Below the pieces are notes generated by a model. That model ran no database searches and had not been told where the DNA came from. It worked only from the letters and a program-made list of their open reading frames with translations. 64,000 nucleotides of DNA from Micromonospora halotolerans (GTDB taxonomy: Bacteria; Actinomycetota; Actinomycetes; Mycobacteriales; Micromonosporaceae). Below are positions 38,208-47,657 of the stretch, piece after piece. Each line of letters opens with the position of its first letter. The first letter of the stretch is position 1. Location of the stretch: the NCBI RefSeq assembly GCF_032108445.1, contig NZ_CP134876.1:2790001-2854000 (forward strand), in the 5' to 3' direction. The position numbers were made by a program, and so were the translations under genes.

Positions 38208-38213
38208 AGGTTA
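38208..38213 (-). promoter_or_regulatory. leaderless-type -10 of methyltransferase copy 2
   Basis: TAACCT on the minus strand lies seven bases before the ATG at 38200. Confidence 0.5.
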
Positions 38214-38241
38214 TCCGGTAACGACCCGGCAGGCCCTTGAG

Positions 38242-38247
38242 TACGCT
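38242..38247 (+). promoter_or_regulatory. possible -10 of lysS
   Basis: TACGCT would place the transcript start about 38 bases before the lysS GTG, which has GAGGAAG as ribosome site. Confidence 0.35.
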
Positions 38248-38291
38248 CGGGGCCTGACCCCGCCCGAAATCTCCGTCTGAGGAAGCGTGCC

Positions 38292-39800
38292 GTGACCGAG
38301 CAGAACGCCCTGCCAGTAGACCCCGCCGACGACCTTCCGGAGCAGATGAAGGTCCGCCGGGAGAAGCGGGACCGGATGCTCGCCGAGGGCGTCGAGCCGT
38401 ACCCGGTCGGCTTCCCGCGGACCAGCACGCTGGCGAAGATCCGCGAGCGGTACGCCGAGCTGCCCACCGACACGGCCACCGGCGACCGGGTCTCGGTCAC
38501 CGGCCGGGTGATCTTCGTGCGCAACACCGGCAAGCTCTGCTTCGCCACCCTGCGGGACGGCGACGGCACCGAACTCCAGGCGATGCTCTCCCTGGACCGG
38601 GTGGGCGCCGAGCGGCTGGAGGACTGGAAGCGCCTGGTCGACCTGGGCGACCACGTCGGGGTGACCGGCGAGGTGATCACCAGCCGGCGCGGCGAGCTGT
38701 CGGTGCTCGTCGAGGAGTGGGCGGTGACCGCGAAGGCGCTGCGCCCGCTGCCGGTGGCGCACAAGCCGCTCAGCGAGGAGGCCCGGGTCCGCCAGCGCTA
38801 CGTGGACCTGGTGGTCCGCCCGCAGGCCCGGCAGATGGTTCGCACCCGGGCCGCCGCCGTGCGCAGCCTCCGGGACACCCTGCACGCGCAGGACTTCATC
38901 GAGGTCGAGACCCCGATGCTCCAGTTGCTGCACGGCGGCGCGGCGGCCCGCCCATTCGTGACCCACAGCAATGCGTTGAACACCGATCTGTATCTGCGAA
39001 TCGCGCCGGAACTGTTTCTCAAGCGCGCGGTCGTCGGCGGCGTCGACCGGGTCTTCGAGATCAACCGCAACTTCCGTAATGAGGGCATCGACTCCTCGCA
39101 CTCGCCCGAGTTCGCGATGCTCGAGACCTACCAGGCGTACGGCGACTACAACACCATGGCGGAGCTGACCCGAAATCTCGTGCAGCAGGCCGCTCTCGCG
39201 GTCGCCGGCTCGACGGTGGTCACCCACGCCGACGGCCACGAGTTCGATCTGGGTGGCGAGTGGCGCTCGGTGTCGCTGTTCGGTGTTCTTTCCGAAGCGC
39301 TCGGCGAGGAGGTCACCGTCCGCACCGAAAGGTCGCGCCTGGTCGAGTACGCGGACAAGGTCGGCCTCTCCGTCGACCCGAAGTGGGGCCCGGGCAAGCT
39401 GGCCGAGGAGCTGTTCGAGGAGTTGGTGGTCCCGTCGCTCCAGGCGCCCACCTTCGTCCGCGACTACCCGGAGGAGACCAGCCCGCTCACCCGGGCCCAC
39501 CGCAGCGAGCCGGGGCTCGCCGAGAAGTGGGACCTCTACGTGCTCGGTTTCGAGCTGGGGACCGCGTACTCGGAGCTGGTCGACCCGGTGGTGCAGCGGG
39601 AGCGGCTGGTGGCGCAGGCGCAGCTCGCGGCGCGGGGCGACGACGAGGCCATGCGGCTGGACGAGGACTTTCTCCGGGCGATGGAGTACGGAATGCCGCC
39701 GGCCGGCGGTATGGGAATGGGAATCGACCGGCTCCTGATGGCGCTGACCGGCCTGGGAATTCGGGAAACCATCCTGTTCCCGTTGGTCCGGCCCGAGTAG
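38292..39800 (+). CDS. lysS: lysyl-tRNA synthetase, class II
   Basis: Charges tRNA-Lys. The 502-residue product has an N-terminal OB-fold anticodon-binding domain (about 60-165) and the class II catalytic core. Motif 2 is [13 protein letters not shown] and motif 3 is [15 protein letters not shown] near the C-terminus. Position 37-40 PYPVGFPRT is typical. The sequence between motifs reads [18 protein letters not shown], as expected for LysRS. Confidence 0.97.
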   Translation: MTEQNALPVDPADDLPEQMKVRREKRDRMLAEGVEPYPVGFPRTSTLAKIRERYAELPTDTATGDRVSVTGRVIFVRNTGKLCFATLRDGDGTELQAMLSLDRVGAERLEDWKRLVDLGDHVGVTGEVITSRRGELSVLVEEWAVTAKALRPLPVAHKPLSEEARVRQRYVDLVVRPQARQMVRTRAAAVRSLRDTLHAQDFIEVETPMLQLLHGGAAARPFVTHSNALNTDLYLRIAPELFLKRAVVGGVDRVFEINRNFRNEGIDSSHSPEFAMLETYQAYGDYNTMAELTRNLVQQAALAVAGSTVVTHADGHEFDLGGEWRSVSLFGVLSEALGEEVTVRTERSRLVEYADKVGLSVDPKWGPGKLAEELFEELVVPSLQAPTFVRDYPEETSPLTRAHRSEPGLAEKWDLYVLGFELGTAYSELVDPVVQRERLVAQAQLAARGDDEAMRLDEDFLRAMEYGMPPAGGMGMGIDRLLMALTGLGIRETILFPLVRPE

Positions 39801-39834
39801 CACACAAGCTTCTCCGGGTCGTTACCGCGTCCTA

Positions 39835-39865
39835 TTGACGGAGCGAGCGGCGGGCGGGCTATTGT
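39835..39865 (+). promoter_or_regulatory. candidate lsr2 promoter
   Basis: TTGACG (39835-39840) and TATTGT (39860-39865) are spaced 19 bases apart. The region before them has no other gene. A second TATTGC follows at 39872. Confidence 0.5.
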
Positions 39866-39888
39866 GCTCTTGTATTGCAGGAGCACAA
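39862..39888 (+). promoter_or_regulatory. 8-bp inverted repeat in the lsr2 leader
   Basis: TTGTGCTC (39862-39869) and GAGCACAA (39881-39888) are exact inverted repeats around 11 bases. They overlap the presumed -10, which fits an operator. They could also form a leader hairpin. Confidence 0.5.
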
Positions 39889-39912
39889 CCCTGCTCGAAA
39901 GGAATGTGGGAC

Positions 39913-40263
39913 GTGGCCAAGCAGATCATTCACAAGCTGGTCGATGACCTGGACGGCGGGGACGCTGACGAGACCGTCAAGTTCGCGCTCGACGGTGTGC
40001 AGTACGAGATCGACCTCTCGGCTTCCAACGCTGAAAAATTGCGCGACGTATTCGCGCAGTACATCGCGCACGGCACGAAGGTCGGCCGTGGCGGCGTGGT
40101 CGTGGGTGGCCGGGCCGCCCGTGGGCGGGGCGGCGCGACCGCCGACCGCGAGCAGAACAAGGCCATCCGGGCCTGGGCCAAGAAGGCCGGCAAGGACATC
40201 TCCGACCGGGGGCGCATCCCGCAGGAGATCGTGGACGAGTACCACGCGAAGGCGGGGCACTGA
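39913..40263 (+). CDS. lsr2: Lsr2-type nucleoid-associated protein
   Basis: An H-NS-like xenogeneic silencer that bridges AT-rich DNA. The 116-residue product opens with AKQIIHKLVDDLDGGDADET and has the N-terminal dimerisation domain. The C-terminal DNA-binding domain contains IRAWAKKAGKDISDRGRIPQ (Lsr2 AT-hook-like RGR). GTG at 39913 is chosen over an ATG at 39904 to match the usual MAKQ start; AAGGA precedes it. Confidence 0.96.
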   Translation: MAKQIIHKLVDDLDGGDADETVKFALDGVQYEIDLSASNAEKLRDVFAQYIAHGTKVGRGGVVVGGRAARGRGGATADREQNKAIRAWAKKAGKDISDRGRIPQEIVDEYHAKAGH

Positions 40264-40290
40264 CCCCGACGACCCCGCAGCGGGCGACAC

Positions 40291-40325
40291 GACGCCGGAC
40301 CGGAGTGCCACTCCGGGCCGGCGTC
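40291..40325 (+). terminator. lsr2 terminator
   Basis: GACGCCGG-A-CCGGAGTG pairs with CACTCCGG-G-CCGGCGTC, one of the longest hairpins in the window, followed by a short T run (GTTTCC). Confidence 0.8.
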
Positions 40326-40418
40326 GCCGTTTCCGCCCGGGCGCGCCGTCTGTCCGGTCCGTGCCGGGCGGGTGGCGCGGCGTCGCCGGGCACGGGAAGA
40401 AACCGGCGCCCGGGGCCG

Positions 40419-40461
40419 TTGTCCACAGGCGGTGGAGATTCTGTCCACAGGTTGTGGAAGA
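40419..40461. promoter_or_regulatory. cluster of DnaA-box-like sequences
   Basis: TTGTCCACA (40419-40427) equals the high-GC actinobacterial DnaA box. CTGTCCACA (40441-40449) has one mismatch. The inverted TGTGGAAGA (40453-40461) has two. It is not an origin: there is no dnaA, dnaN or AT-rich unwinding region nearby. Confidence 0.4.
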
Positions 40462-40524
40462 CGGCGGCCGGGCGTCGACGCCCCCGCTCCAGCCCCTCGA
40501 CCGGGCTTTTCCACCGGCGGTCGA

Positions 40525-40542
40525 ATTTCGCTCTGCGCGTAC
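40525..40542 (+). promoter_or_regulatory. ClgR-like binding site upstream of clpC
   Basis: ATTTCGCTCTGCGCGTAC fits the published ClgR consensus (WNNWCGCYNANRGCGWWS) at 16 of 18 positions and the shorter GTTCGC-N5-GCG form with one mismatch. ClgR activates clp genes in actinobacteria. The site is about 220 bases before the clpC ATG. Confidence 0.5.
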
Positions 40543-40746
40543 AGGCGGGGGTACCGGAACACCTCCTGAGCGCGGACGGTTGTCAGAAACGACGCGTGCA
40601 CGACCATTCGCGGGGACACACGACCTCAGCGGAGTCGGTCCGCGGCGATAGAGTAAGGAGGCACGGACGCCCGTCCCGGACGTCCGCGCACCGGCCCCGC
40701 CGAGATCTGACCATCAAGGCGCACGGCACGTGAGGAGCACGAGGGC

Positions 40747-43284
40747 ATGTTCGAGCGGTTCACCGACCGAGCGCGACGGGTTGTCGTCCTGGCCCAAGAA
40801 GAGGCCCGGATGCTCAACCACAACTACATCGGTACGGAGCACATCCTGCTGGGCCTGATCCACGAGGGTGAGGGTGTCGCGGCAAAGGCCCTGGAGAGCC
40901 TCGGCATCTCCCTCGAGGGCGTCCGCCAGCAGGTCGAGGAGATCATCGGCCAGGGCCAGCAGGCGCCGAGCGGGCACATCCCGTTCACGCCGCGGGCCAA
41001 GAAGGTGCTGGAGCTGTCGCTGCGCGAGGCGCTGCAGCTCGGCCACAACTACATCGGCACGGAGCACATCCTGCTCGGCCTGATCCGTGAGGGCGAGGGC
41101 GTCGCCGCCCAGGTGCTGGTCAAGCTCGGCGCCGACCTCAACCGGGTCCGCCAGCAGGTGATCCAGCTGCTCTCCGGCTACCAGGGCAAGGAGCCGGCCG
41201 CGGCGGGCGCCGCGCCGGGCGAGGCCGCGCCGTCGACCAGCCTCGTGCTGGACCAGTTCGGCCGGAACCTGACCCAGGCCGCCCGCGAGGGCAAGCTCGA
41301 CCCGGTCATCGGGCGCGAGAAGGAAATCGAGCGGGTCATGCAGGTGCTCTCCCGCCGGACCAAGAACAACCCGGTCCTGATCGGTGAGCCTGGCGTCGGC
41401 AAGACCGCCGTGGTGGAGGGGCTGTCCCAGAAGATCATCAAGGGCGAGGTGCCCGAGACGCTGAAGGACAAGCAGCTCTACACCCTCGACCTCGGTGCGC
41501 TGGTCGCCGGTTCCCGCTACCGCGGTGACTTCGAGGAGCGCCTCAAGAAGGTGCTCAAGGAGATCCGCACCCGCGGCGACATCATCCTGTTCATCGACGA
41601 GATCCACACCCTGGTGGGTGCGGGTGCCGCCGAGGGCGCGATCGACGCCGCCAGCATCCTCAAGCCGATGCTGGCCCGTGGCGAGCTGCAGACCATCGGC
41701 GCCACGACGCTCGACGAGTACCGCAAGCACCTGGAGAAGGACGCTGCTCTCGAGCGCCGCTTCCAGCCGATCCAGGTGGGTGAGCCCTCGCTGGCCCACA
41801 CCATCGAGATCCTCAAGGGCCTGCGGGACCGCTACGAGGCGCACCACCGGGTCAGCATCACCGATGCGGCTCTCGTGGCTGCCGCCACCCTGGCCGACCG
41901 CTACATCTCCGACCGCTTCCTGCCGGACAAGGCGATCGACCTGATCGACGAGGCCGGTGCCCGGATGCGCATCCGCCGGATGACCGCGCCGCCAGACCTG
42001 CGGGACTTCGACGAGCGGATCGCCCAGGTCCGCCGCGACAAGGAGTCCGCGATCGACGCGCAGGACTTCGAGCGGGCCGCGCAGCTCCGCGACAAGGAGA
42101 AGCAGCTCCTCGGGCAGAAGGCCCAGCGGGAGAAGGAGTGGAAGGCCGGTGACCTGGACGTCGTCAGCGAGGTCGACGACGAGCAGATCGCCGAGGTGCT
42201 CGGCAACTGGACCGGCATCCCGGTCTACAAGCTGACCGAGGAGGAGACCTCGCGCCTGCTGCGCATGGAGGACGAGCTGCACAAGCGCGTCATCGGCCAG
42301 GAGGACGCGGTCAAGGCGGTCTCGAAGGCGATCCGGCGCACCCGGGCCGGCCTGAAGGACCCGAAGCGCCCGTCCGGCTCGTTCATCTTCGCCGGCCCGT
42401 CCGGTGTCGGTAAGACCGAGCTCTCCAAGGCGCTCGCCGAGTTCCTGTTCGGCAGCGAGGACGCCCTCATCCAGCTGGACATGTCCGAGTTCCACGACCG
42501 GTACACGGTGTCCCGGCTGGTGGGTGCCCCTCCCGGCTACGTCGGCTACGACGAGGGCGGGCAGCTGACCGAGAAGGTGCGTCGTCGGCCGTTCTCGGTG
42601 GTCCTCTTCGACGAGATCGAGAAGGCCCACCCGGACGTGTTCAACACGCTCCTCCAGATCCTGGAGGACGGGCGGCTCACCGACGGCCAGGGTCGGATCG
42701 TGGACTTCAAGAACACGGTCATCATCCTGACCACCAACCTCGGCACGCGGGACGTCGCCAAGGCGGTGTCGCTGGGCTTCCAGGCCTCTGAGGACTCCGA
42801 GTCGAACTACGACCGGATGAAGCAGAAGGTCAACGACGAGCTCAAGCAGCACTTCCGGCCCGAGTTCCTCAACCGGATCGACGACACCATCGTCTTCCAC
42901 CAGCTGCGCGAGAACGAGATCCTCTCGATCGTGGACATCATGATCGCCCGGATCGAGACGCAGCTGAGGAACAAGGACATGGGCCTGGAGCTGACCGACA
43001 ACGCCAAGAAGTACCTGGCGAAGAAGGGCTTCGACCCGGTGCTGGGCGCGCGGCCGCTGCGTCGCACGATCCAGCGCGACATCGAGGACAACCTGTCCGA
43101 GCGGATCCTCTTCAACGAGCTGACCCCGGGTCAGATCGTGGTGGTGGACTGCGAGGGCGACCCGAGCGACATCGACAAGTCCAAGCTTGTCTTCCGGGGC
43201 GCCGACCGGCCGGTGGCCGTGCCGGACGCGGTCCCGGCGGACCTCGGCGGCACCGCCGCCACGGGCGCGGACGACGCCGCGTAA
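40747..43284 (+). CDS. clpC: ATP-dependent Clp protease ATPase subunit ClpC
   Basis: An unfoldase that feeds the ClpP protease. The 845-residue product has duplicated N-terminal Clp repeats (about 1-145; each with [16 protein letters not shown] or [16 protein letters not shown]). The first AAA domain has GEPGVGKT near 215, a UVR/coiled middle domain spans about 425-465, and the second AAA domain has GPSGVGKT near 550. The C-terminal tail is Ala/Asp-rich. All Walker motifs are intact. Its leader carries a ClgR-like site. Confidence 0.98.
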   Translation: MFERFTDRARRVVVLAQEEARMLNHNYIGTEHILLGLIHEGEGVAAKALESLGISLEGVRQQVEEIIGQGQQAPSGHIPFTPRAKKVLELSLREALQLGHNYIGTEHILLGLIREGEGVAAQVLVKLGADLNRVRQQVIQLLSGYQGKEPAAAGAAPGEAAPSTSLVLDQFGRNLTQAAREGKLDPVIGREKEIERVMQVLSRRTKNNPVLIGEPGVGKTAVVEGLSQKIIKGEVPETLKDKQLYTLDLGALVAGSRYRGDFEERLKKVLKEIRTRGDIILFIDEIHTLVGAGAAEGAIDAASILKPMLARGELQTIGATTLDEYRKHLEKDAALERRFQPIQVGEPSLAHTIEILKGLRDRYEAHHRVSITDAALVAAATLADRYISDRFLPDKAIDLIDEAGARMRIRRMTAPPDLRDFDERIAQVRRDKESAIDAQDFERAAQLRDKEKQLLGQKAQREKEWKAGDLDVVSEVDDEQIAEVLGNWTGIPVYKLTEEETSRLLRMEDELHKRVIGQEDAVKAVSKAIRRTRAGLKDPKRPSGSFIFAGPSGVGKTELSKALAEFLFGSEDALIQLDMSEFHDRYTVSRLVGAPPGYVGYDEGGQLTEKVRRRPFSVVLFDEIEKAHPDVFNTLLQILEDGRLTDGQGRIVDFKNTVIILTTNLGTRDVAKAVSLGFQASEDSESNYDRMKQKVNDELKQHFRPEFLNRIDDTIVFHQLRENEILSIVDIMIARIETQLRNKDMGLELTDNAKKYLAKKGFDPVLGARPLRRTIQRDIEDNLSERILFNELTPGQIVVVDCEGDPSDIDKSKLVFRGADRPVAVPDAVPADLGGTAATGADDAA

Positions 43285-43303
43285 GTTCGGGCAACTGATC
43301 GAG

Positions 43304-43350
43304 GGCGACGGCCCCGGTAGGCGAGAGCCACCGGGGCCGTCGCCTTTTCT
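43304..43350. terminator. bidirectional terminator, clpC and mutY
   Basis: GGCGACGGCCCCGGT (43304-43318) pairs perfectly with 43330-43344 and is followed by TTTTCT. It lies between convergent genes. Confidence 0.9.
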
Positions 43351-44267
43351 CATGCCCCCGTAAAGGGGCGGGGGAGCGGGACCGGAGGGCCGTCGCCGAC
43401 GAGCCGGAAGGACTCCTCGCCGACCGGCTCGACCAGGCCGTCGGTGACCAGCCCGGCCAGCGCCCGGGCCCGCTGCACGTCGTCGTGCCAGACCTGGTCC
43501 AGCCGCTGGTGCGGCACCGGCCCGGAGGCGTCGCGGAGCACCGCGAGGAGCAGGCCGCGCACCTGCCGGTCGGTGCCGGCGTAGCGCTGGGGGCGGCGGG
43601 TCGGGCCGGCCGGGGCCGGCTGGCCGGAGGCCCGCCAGGCGCAGCTCGACTCGACGGGGCACACCCCGCAGCGCGGGGCCCGGGCGGTGCAGACCACCGC
43701 GCCGAGTTCCATGAACGCCGCACTGGCCAGGGCCGCGGCGGCCGGCTCGGTGGGCAGCAGCTCCTCGGTGGCGACCAGGTCGGCGGGGCGGGTGGCGGGT
43801 CCCGCGTCGGCTTCGCCGGCGATCGCCCGGCACACCACCCGCCGGACGTTGGTGTCGACCACCGGGTGCCGCTGGCCGTACGCGAAGGCCGCCACCGCCC
43901 GGGCCGTGTACGTGCCGACCCCGGGCAGCGCCAGCAGGTGGTCGAGCCGCTCCGGCACCTCACCGCCGTGCCGTTCCACGATGGCCACCGCGCAGTCGCG
44001 CAGGCGTACGGCCCGGCGGGGGTAGCCGAGCCGGCCCCACATCCGGATCGCCTCGGCCGGCGTGTCCTCCGCCAGCGCGGCCGGCGTCGGCCAGCGGGAC
44101 AGCCACGCCTCCCAGGCCGGCAGCACCCGGACCACGGGTGTCTGCTGGAGCATGACCTCGCTGACCAGGATCGCCCAGGCGCCGACCCCGGGTTCGCGCC
44201 AGGGCAGGTCGCGGGCGTTGCGTTCGTACCACCGGCTGACCAGGGTGGCGAAGGTGGGCTCAGACAT
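43350..44267 (-). CDS. mutY: A/G-specific adenine glycosylase
   Basis: Removes adenine opposite 8-oxoguanine. The 305-residue product has the helix-hairpin-helix LPGVGTYTARAVAAFA, the catalytic Glu in SEVMLQQTPV, the Asp in VVDTNVRRV, and the iron-sulfur Cys cluster C-x6-C-x2-C-x5-C (CTARAPRCGVCPVESSC). The C-terminal NUDIX-like domain of longer MutY proteins is largely missing; about 75 residues with a winged-helix look replace it. Confidence 0.95.
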   Translation of the reverse strand: MSEPTFATLVSRWYERNARDLPWREPGVGAWAILVSEVMLQQTPVVRVLPAWEAWLSRWPTPAALAEDTPAEAIRMWGRLGYPRRAVRLRDCAVAIVERHGGEVPERLDHLLALPGVGTYTARAVAAFAYGQRHPVVDTNVRRVVCRAIAGEADAGPATRPADLVATEELLPTEPAAAALASAAFMELGAVVCTARAPRCGVCPVESSCAWRASGQPAPAGPTRRPQRYAGTDRQVRGLLLAVLRDASGPVPHQRLDQVWHDDVQRARALAGLVTDGLVEPVGEESFRLVGDGPPVPLPRPFTGA

Positions 44268-44363
44268 CGCGCCGCCCAGGATGTCACGGGCGGCTTTCCC
44301 GCGGGTTGGGCGGGGCGGGCGGGCCGTCGCGGCCGGCCGGCGGCAACGGGGCAGAATGTCCGG

Positions 44364-44876
44364 ATGAACGAGCTCGCGATCACCGTCATCGGCCGGGACC
44401 GGCCGGGCATCGTGGCCGACGTCGCCGAGGTCCTCGCGCGGCTCGGGGCGAACCTCACCGACTCGACGATGACCCGGTTGCGGGGACACTTCGCCATGAC
44501 CCTGATCTGCGTGGGTCCGGCCGCCGCCGACGTCGAGGCCGCGCTGGCCCCGCTCGCCGCCGAGGGCCAGCTGCTGGCCACCGTACGCGCGGTCACCCCC
44601 GACGGGCAGACCGCTCCCGGCGGCGAGCCGTACGTGATGGCGGTGCACGGCGCGGACCGGATGGGCATCGTGGCGGCGATGACCCGGGTGCTGACCGACG
44701 CGGGCGGCAACGTGACCGACCTGAGCACCCGGTTGACCGGTTCGCTGTACGTGGTGGTCGCCGAGGTCGAGTTGCCGCCGGGCAGCGCCGACGAGGTGGC
44801 CGGCCGGCTCACCCGTACCGCTGCGGAGCTGGGCGTGGGGGTCAGCCTCCGCCCGGCGGACACGGACCTCCTGTGA
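44364..44876 (+). CDS. tandem ACT-domain regulatory protein (GcvR-like)
   Basis: A 170-residue protein made of two ACT domains, IGRDRPGIVADVAEVLARLG (about 9-28) and VHGADRMGIVAAMTRVLTD (about 94-112). That is the plan of glycine-cleavage repressor GcvR-like proteins. It lacks a DNA-binding domain, so it probably senses an amino acid and acts on a partner. Its stop overlaps the deformylase start (GTGA). Confidence 0.88.
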   Translation: MNELAITVIGRDRPGIVADVAEVLARLGANLTDSTMTRLRGHFAMTLICVGPAAADVEAALAPLAAEGQLLATVRAVTPDGQTAPGGEPYVMAVHGADRMGIVAAMTRVLTDAGGNVTDLSTRLTGSLYVVVAEVELPPGSADEVAGRLTRTAAELGVGVSLRPADTDLL

Positions 44877-45436
44877 CCGCGGAGGAATACGCCGGCCTGG
44901 GCGGCTGGACACCGGAGAAGCTCGACGTCCCCGGGGCGGTACGCCCGGTCGTGGCCGCGCCCGACCCGGTGCTCAGCCGGCCCGGCCCGGCGGTCGACCC
45001 GACCTCGGCCGAGGTCGTCCAGCTGGCCGCCGACCTGGTCGCCACCATGCGGGTGTCGCCGGGCTGCGTGGGCCTGGCCGCGCCGCAGGTGGGGGTGAGC
45101 GCCCAGGTGTTCGCGGTGGATGTGACCGGGCACCCGAAGGCCGTCACCGTGCACGGCGCGTTCGTGCTGTGCAACGCCACCGTGGTGGAGGCGAGCCGCT
45201 GGAAGGCCGGGCGGGAGGGCTGCATGTCGGTGCCCGACCTGACCGGTGACGTGAAGCGGGCCAGCCGCCTGGTGGTCGAGGGGGTCCTGCCGGGCAGCGG
45301 TGACCCGGTGCGGCTGGTGACCGACGGGTTCGAGGCGCGGGCGCTCCAGCACGAGATCGACCACTGCGCCGGCCTGCTCTTCCTGGACCGGGTGGCGGGG
45401 GCGCACGCCGTCTACCAGCGCAAGGTCTACCTCTGA
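44873..45436 (+). CDS. def: peptide deformylase
   Basis: Removes the formyl group from new proteins. The 187-residue product has the three metal motifs: GLAAPQVGVS, REGCMSVPDL and QHEIDHCAGLLFLDRV (HExxH). EGCMS has Met where EGCLS is usual, a conservative change. The GTG start overlaps the ACT-protein stop. Confidence 0.94.
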   Translation: MTAEEYAGLGGWTPEKLDVPGAVRPVVAAPDPVLSRPGPAVDPTSAEVVQLAADLVATMRVSPGCVGLAAPQVGVSAQVFAVDVTGHPKAVTVHGAFVLCNATVVEASRWKAGREGCMSVPDLTGDVKRASRLVVEGVLPGSGDPVRLVTDGFEARALQHEIDHCAGLLFLDRVAGAHAVYQRKVYL

Positions 45437-45551
45437 CCGGCCTCGGCCGGATAGCGCCGCTCAGCGAGCTGCGCCGTCCTCTGTGGAGCGCGGTGGAACC
45501 CGGGCGAGGGCCCTTCGGCGCGTCGGACCGGCGGGCCGGGCGTCGCGCCGC

Positions 45552-45557
45552 TACGGT
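45552..45557 (+). promoter_or_regulatory. -10-like hexamer for 45567-46322
   Basis: TACGGT lies nine bases before the ATG at 45567. Confidence 0.4.
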
Positions 45558-45566
45558 GAACGCATC

Positions 45567-46322
45567 ATGCGTCTGACGGTCGGCCCACTGCCTCCCGCCG
45601 TGTACTGGCGGCGTCGAGCCGTCGTCTTCGGAGCCGGGCTGCTTTTCCTGATTGTCCTGCTCTATTCGTGCACCGGCACCGACCGCACCGACACCCCGTC
45701 GGGCAACGCGGGGGGCAATGCGGGCGGCTCGCCGTCGGCGGCCGCTCCCGGGCCGACCGGTTCGCTGCTGACCCCGCAGTCCACCAGCCCGTCGCCCACC
45801 CCGGGCGCGTCGGGCGGCGGCAACGGGACGAGCGACGGTGGCGGCACTGGCACCGACAACGGCGGCGGCCAGAACGGTGGCGGCACGAACGACGGTGGCG
45901 CGCCGGCCGCCCCGGTGGCCGACGACGGCACCTGCGCCGACTCGGAGATCCAGGTGACCCCGGTGGCGCTGCCGGCCTCCGCGCAGCGGGGCACGGTGGT
46001 CACCCTGCGTCTCCGGGTCAAGAACATCTCGGAGCGCACGTGCAGCCGGGACGTCGGGGCCGACCTGCAGGAGCTCTACATCAAGGCCGGCGCGGCGAAG
46101 GTGTGGTCCTCGGACACCTGCGGCACCGGCAAGGGCTCCGACGTGCAGTCGTTCACGCCGAACTTCGAGCGCTCCTACGAGCTGGGCTGGAACGGCCGGG
46201 ACGTGAGCCGCTGCGCCAACGGCGTGGCCGCCGGCCCGTACGCCCCGATCGGCACGTACCAGCTCTTCGCCCGGGTGGGCACCAAGCTCAGCGAGCCCGT
46301 GAAGCTCACCATCACCGGCTGA
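45567..46322 (+). CDS. membrane-anchored protein with Gly/Ser linker
   Basis: A 251-residue protein with a basic N-terminus, one helix (VVFGAGLLFLIVLLYSC, about residues 20-37, possibly a lipobox at LLYSC), a 75-residue Gly/Ser/Asn/Pro linker and an Ig-like external domain with four Cys. Probably a cell-surface protein. Its stop and the disA stop share the palindrome CTGACCCGAGGGTCAG (46320-46335). Confidence 0.8.
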   Translation: MRLTVGPLPPAVYWRRRAVVFGAGLLFLIVLLYSCTGTDRTDTPSGNAGGNAGGSPSAAAPGPTGSLLTPQSTSPSPTPGASGGGNGTSDGGGTGTDNGGGQNGGGTNDGGAPAAPVADDGTCADSEIQVTPVALPASAQRGTVVTLRLRVKNISERTCSRDVGADLQELYIKAGAAKVWSSDTCGTGKGSDVQSFTPNFERSYELGWNGRDVSRCANGVAAGPYAPIGTYQLFARVGTKLSEPVKLTITG

Positions 46323-46330
46323 CCCGAGGG

Positions 46331-47515
46331 TCAGACGTAGCGCTCCAGGATGGACGCCTCGGCGAGCCGGGACAGCCCCTCACGCACGCCCCGGGCGCGG
46401 GCGTCGCCCACCCCCTCGACCGCCTGGAGGTCCTCCACGGTCGCGCCCAGCAGGCGCTGGAGGCTGCCGAAGTGCACCACCAGCCGGTCGACCACGGCCG
46501 CGGGGAGCCGCGGCACCTTGGCCAGCAGGCGGAAGCCGCGCGGGCTCACGGCGGCGTCGAGCGCGTCCGAGGCGGACGGGTAGCCGATCGCCTTGGCCAC
46601 CGCGACCAGGTCGATCAGCTCGGTGGCACTGAGCAGGTCCAGCTCGACCAGCGCCTCGTCGAGGGTGCGCGACTTCCGGCCCACCGGCAGGTAGTCCCGG
46701 ATGACGAGGGTGCGGTCGGCGTCCACCCCGGCCATCAGCTCGTCGAGCTGGAGGGCGAGCAGGCGGCCGTCGGTGCCCAGCTCCACGACGTAGCCGGCGA
46801 TCTCGTCGGCGATCCGCCGGACCATCTCCAGCCGCTGCACCACGGCCACGGCGTCGCGGACGGTGACCAGATCCTCGATCTCCAGGGCGGAGAGCGTGCC
46901 GGAGACCTCGTCCAGCCGCAGCTTGTAGCGCTCGAGCGTGGCCAGCGCCTGGTTGGCGCGGGAGAGGATCGCCGCCGAGTCGTCCAGCACGTGCCGCTGG
47001 CCGTTCACGTAGAGGCTGATGATCCGCATGGACTGGCTGACCGAGATGACCGGGTAGCCGGTCTGCCGGGCCACCCGCTCGGCGGTGCGGTGCCGGGTGC
47101 CGGACTCCTCGGTGGGGATCGACGGGTCGGGCATCAGGTGCACCGCGGCCCGGACGATCCGGGTGCCGTCGCTGGAGAGCACCACGGCGCCGTCCATCTT
47201 GCACAGCTCCCGGACCCGGGTCGCGGAGAACTCGACATCGAGCGGGAAACCGCCGGTGCAGATCTGCTCGACGATCTTGTCATAGCCGAGCACGATCAGC
47301 GCGCCCGTGCGGCCGCGCAGGATCCGCTCCAGGCCGTCGCGCAGCGCGGTGCCCGGCGCCATGAGGGCGAGGTTGGCCCGCAACGGGTCGCCGCCGGCCC
47401 CGCCGACGCTTCCGGTGACGCTCACGCTGATGGGACGGGCGGGGGAGCCCACGGCGCCGGTGCGGGCGTGCGGCGTCGTCGCGGCGGGCTTGGTGGCATC
47501 GCGGTCGATCGGCAC
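46331..47515 (-). CDS. disA: diadenylate cyclase DisA
   Basis: Makes c-di-AMP and scans DNA for damage. From the GTG at 47515 the product has 394 residues. It has the DAC-domain motifs MDGAVVL (about 107-113) and [11 protein letters not shown] (about 139-149), a helical linker and a C-terminal helix-hairpin-helix domain ([21 protein letters not shown]). A GTG at 47521 is in frame, but it sits directly against the -10 TAGACT, so 47515 fits a leaderless start better. The radA gene lies upstream on the same strand. Confidence 0.95.
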   Translation of the reverse strand: MPIDRDATKPAATTPHARTGAVGSPARPISVSVTGSVGGAGGDPLRANLALMAPGTALRDGLERILRGRTGALIVLGYDKIVEQICTGGFPLDVEFSATRVRELCKMDGAVVLSSDGTRIVRAAVHLMPDPSIPTEESGTRHRTAERVARQTGYPVISVSQSMRIISLYVNGQRHVLDDSAAILSRANQALATLERYKLRLDEVSGTLSALEIEDLVTVRDAVAVVQRLEMVRRIADEIAGYVVELGTDGRLLALQLDELMAGVDADRTLVIRDYLPVGRKSRTLDEALVELDLLSATELIDLVAVAKAIGYPSASDALDAAVSPRGFRLLAKVPRLPAAVVDRLVVHFGSLQRLLGATVEDLQAVEGVGDARARGVREGLSRLAEASILERYV

Positions 47516-47521
47516 GGGCAC

Positions 47522-47527
47522 AGTCTA
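47522..47527 (-). promoter_or_regulatory. leaderless-type -10 of disA
   Basis: TAGACT on the minus strand lies six bases before the GTG at 47515. Confidence 0.5.
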
Positions 47528-47657
47528 CGGACTGCGGTGCGGTGGGTGCTCTCGTGGTTACTGTGATGTGTCACGATGTCCGGCTCCCCCCGTCGCCGAC
47601 CCGCTGCGCCAGCTGTCCGGAATCGCCCGGCCGGTCCCACCGTACGCCTACGGACGG

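Larger units (their letters stand above)
40264..40746 (+). other. 483-base region between lsr2 and clpC
   Basis: No gene is supported here. It holds the lsr2 terminator, a group of DnaA-box-like sequences, a ClgR-like site and a -10-like TAGAGT (40649-40654) ahead of clpC. Each is listed separately. Confidence 0.7.

Noticed and set aside
40419..40461. DnaA boxes as a replication origin
   Set aside because: Only about three boxes, no AT-rich unwinding element and no dnaA, dnaN, gyrB or parB near.
47563..47574. GTGATGTGTCAC upstream of disA as a CRP site
   Set aside because: The half-sites are four bases apart instead of six and the palindrome is short, so it may be chance.
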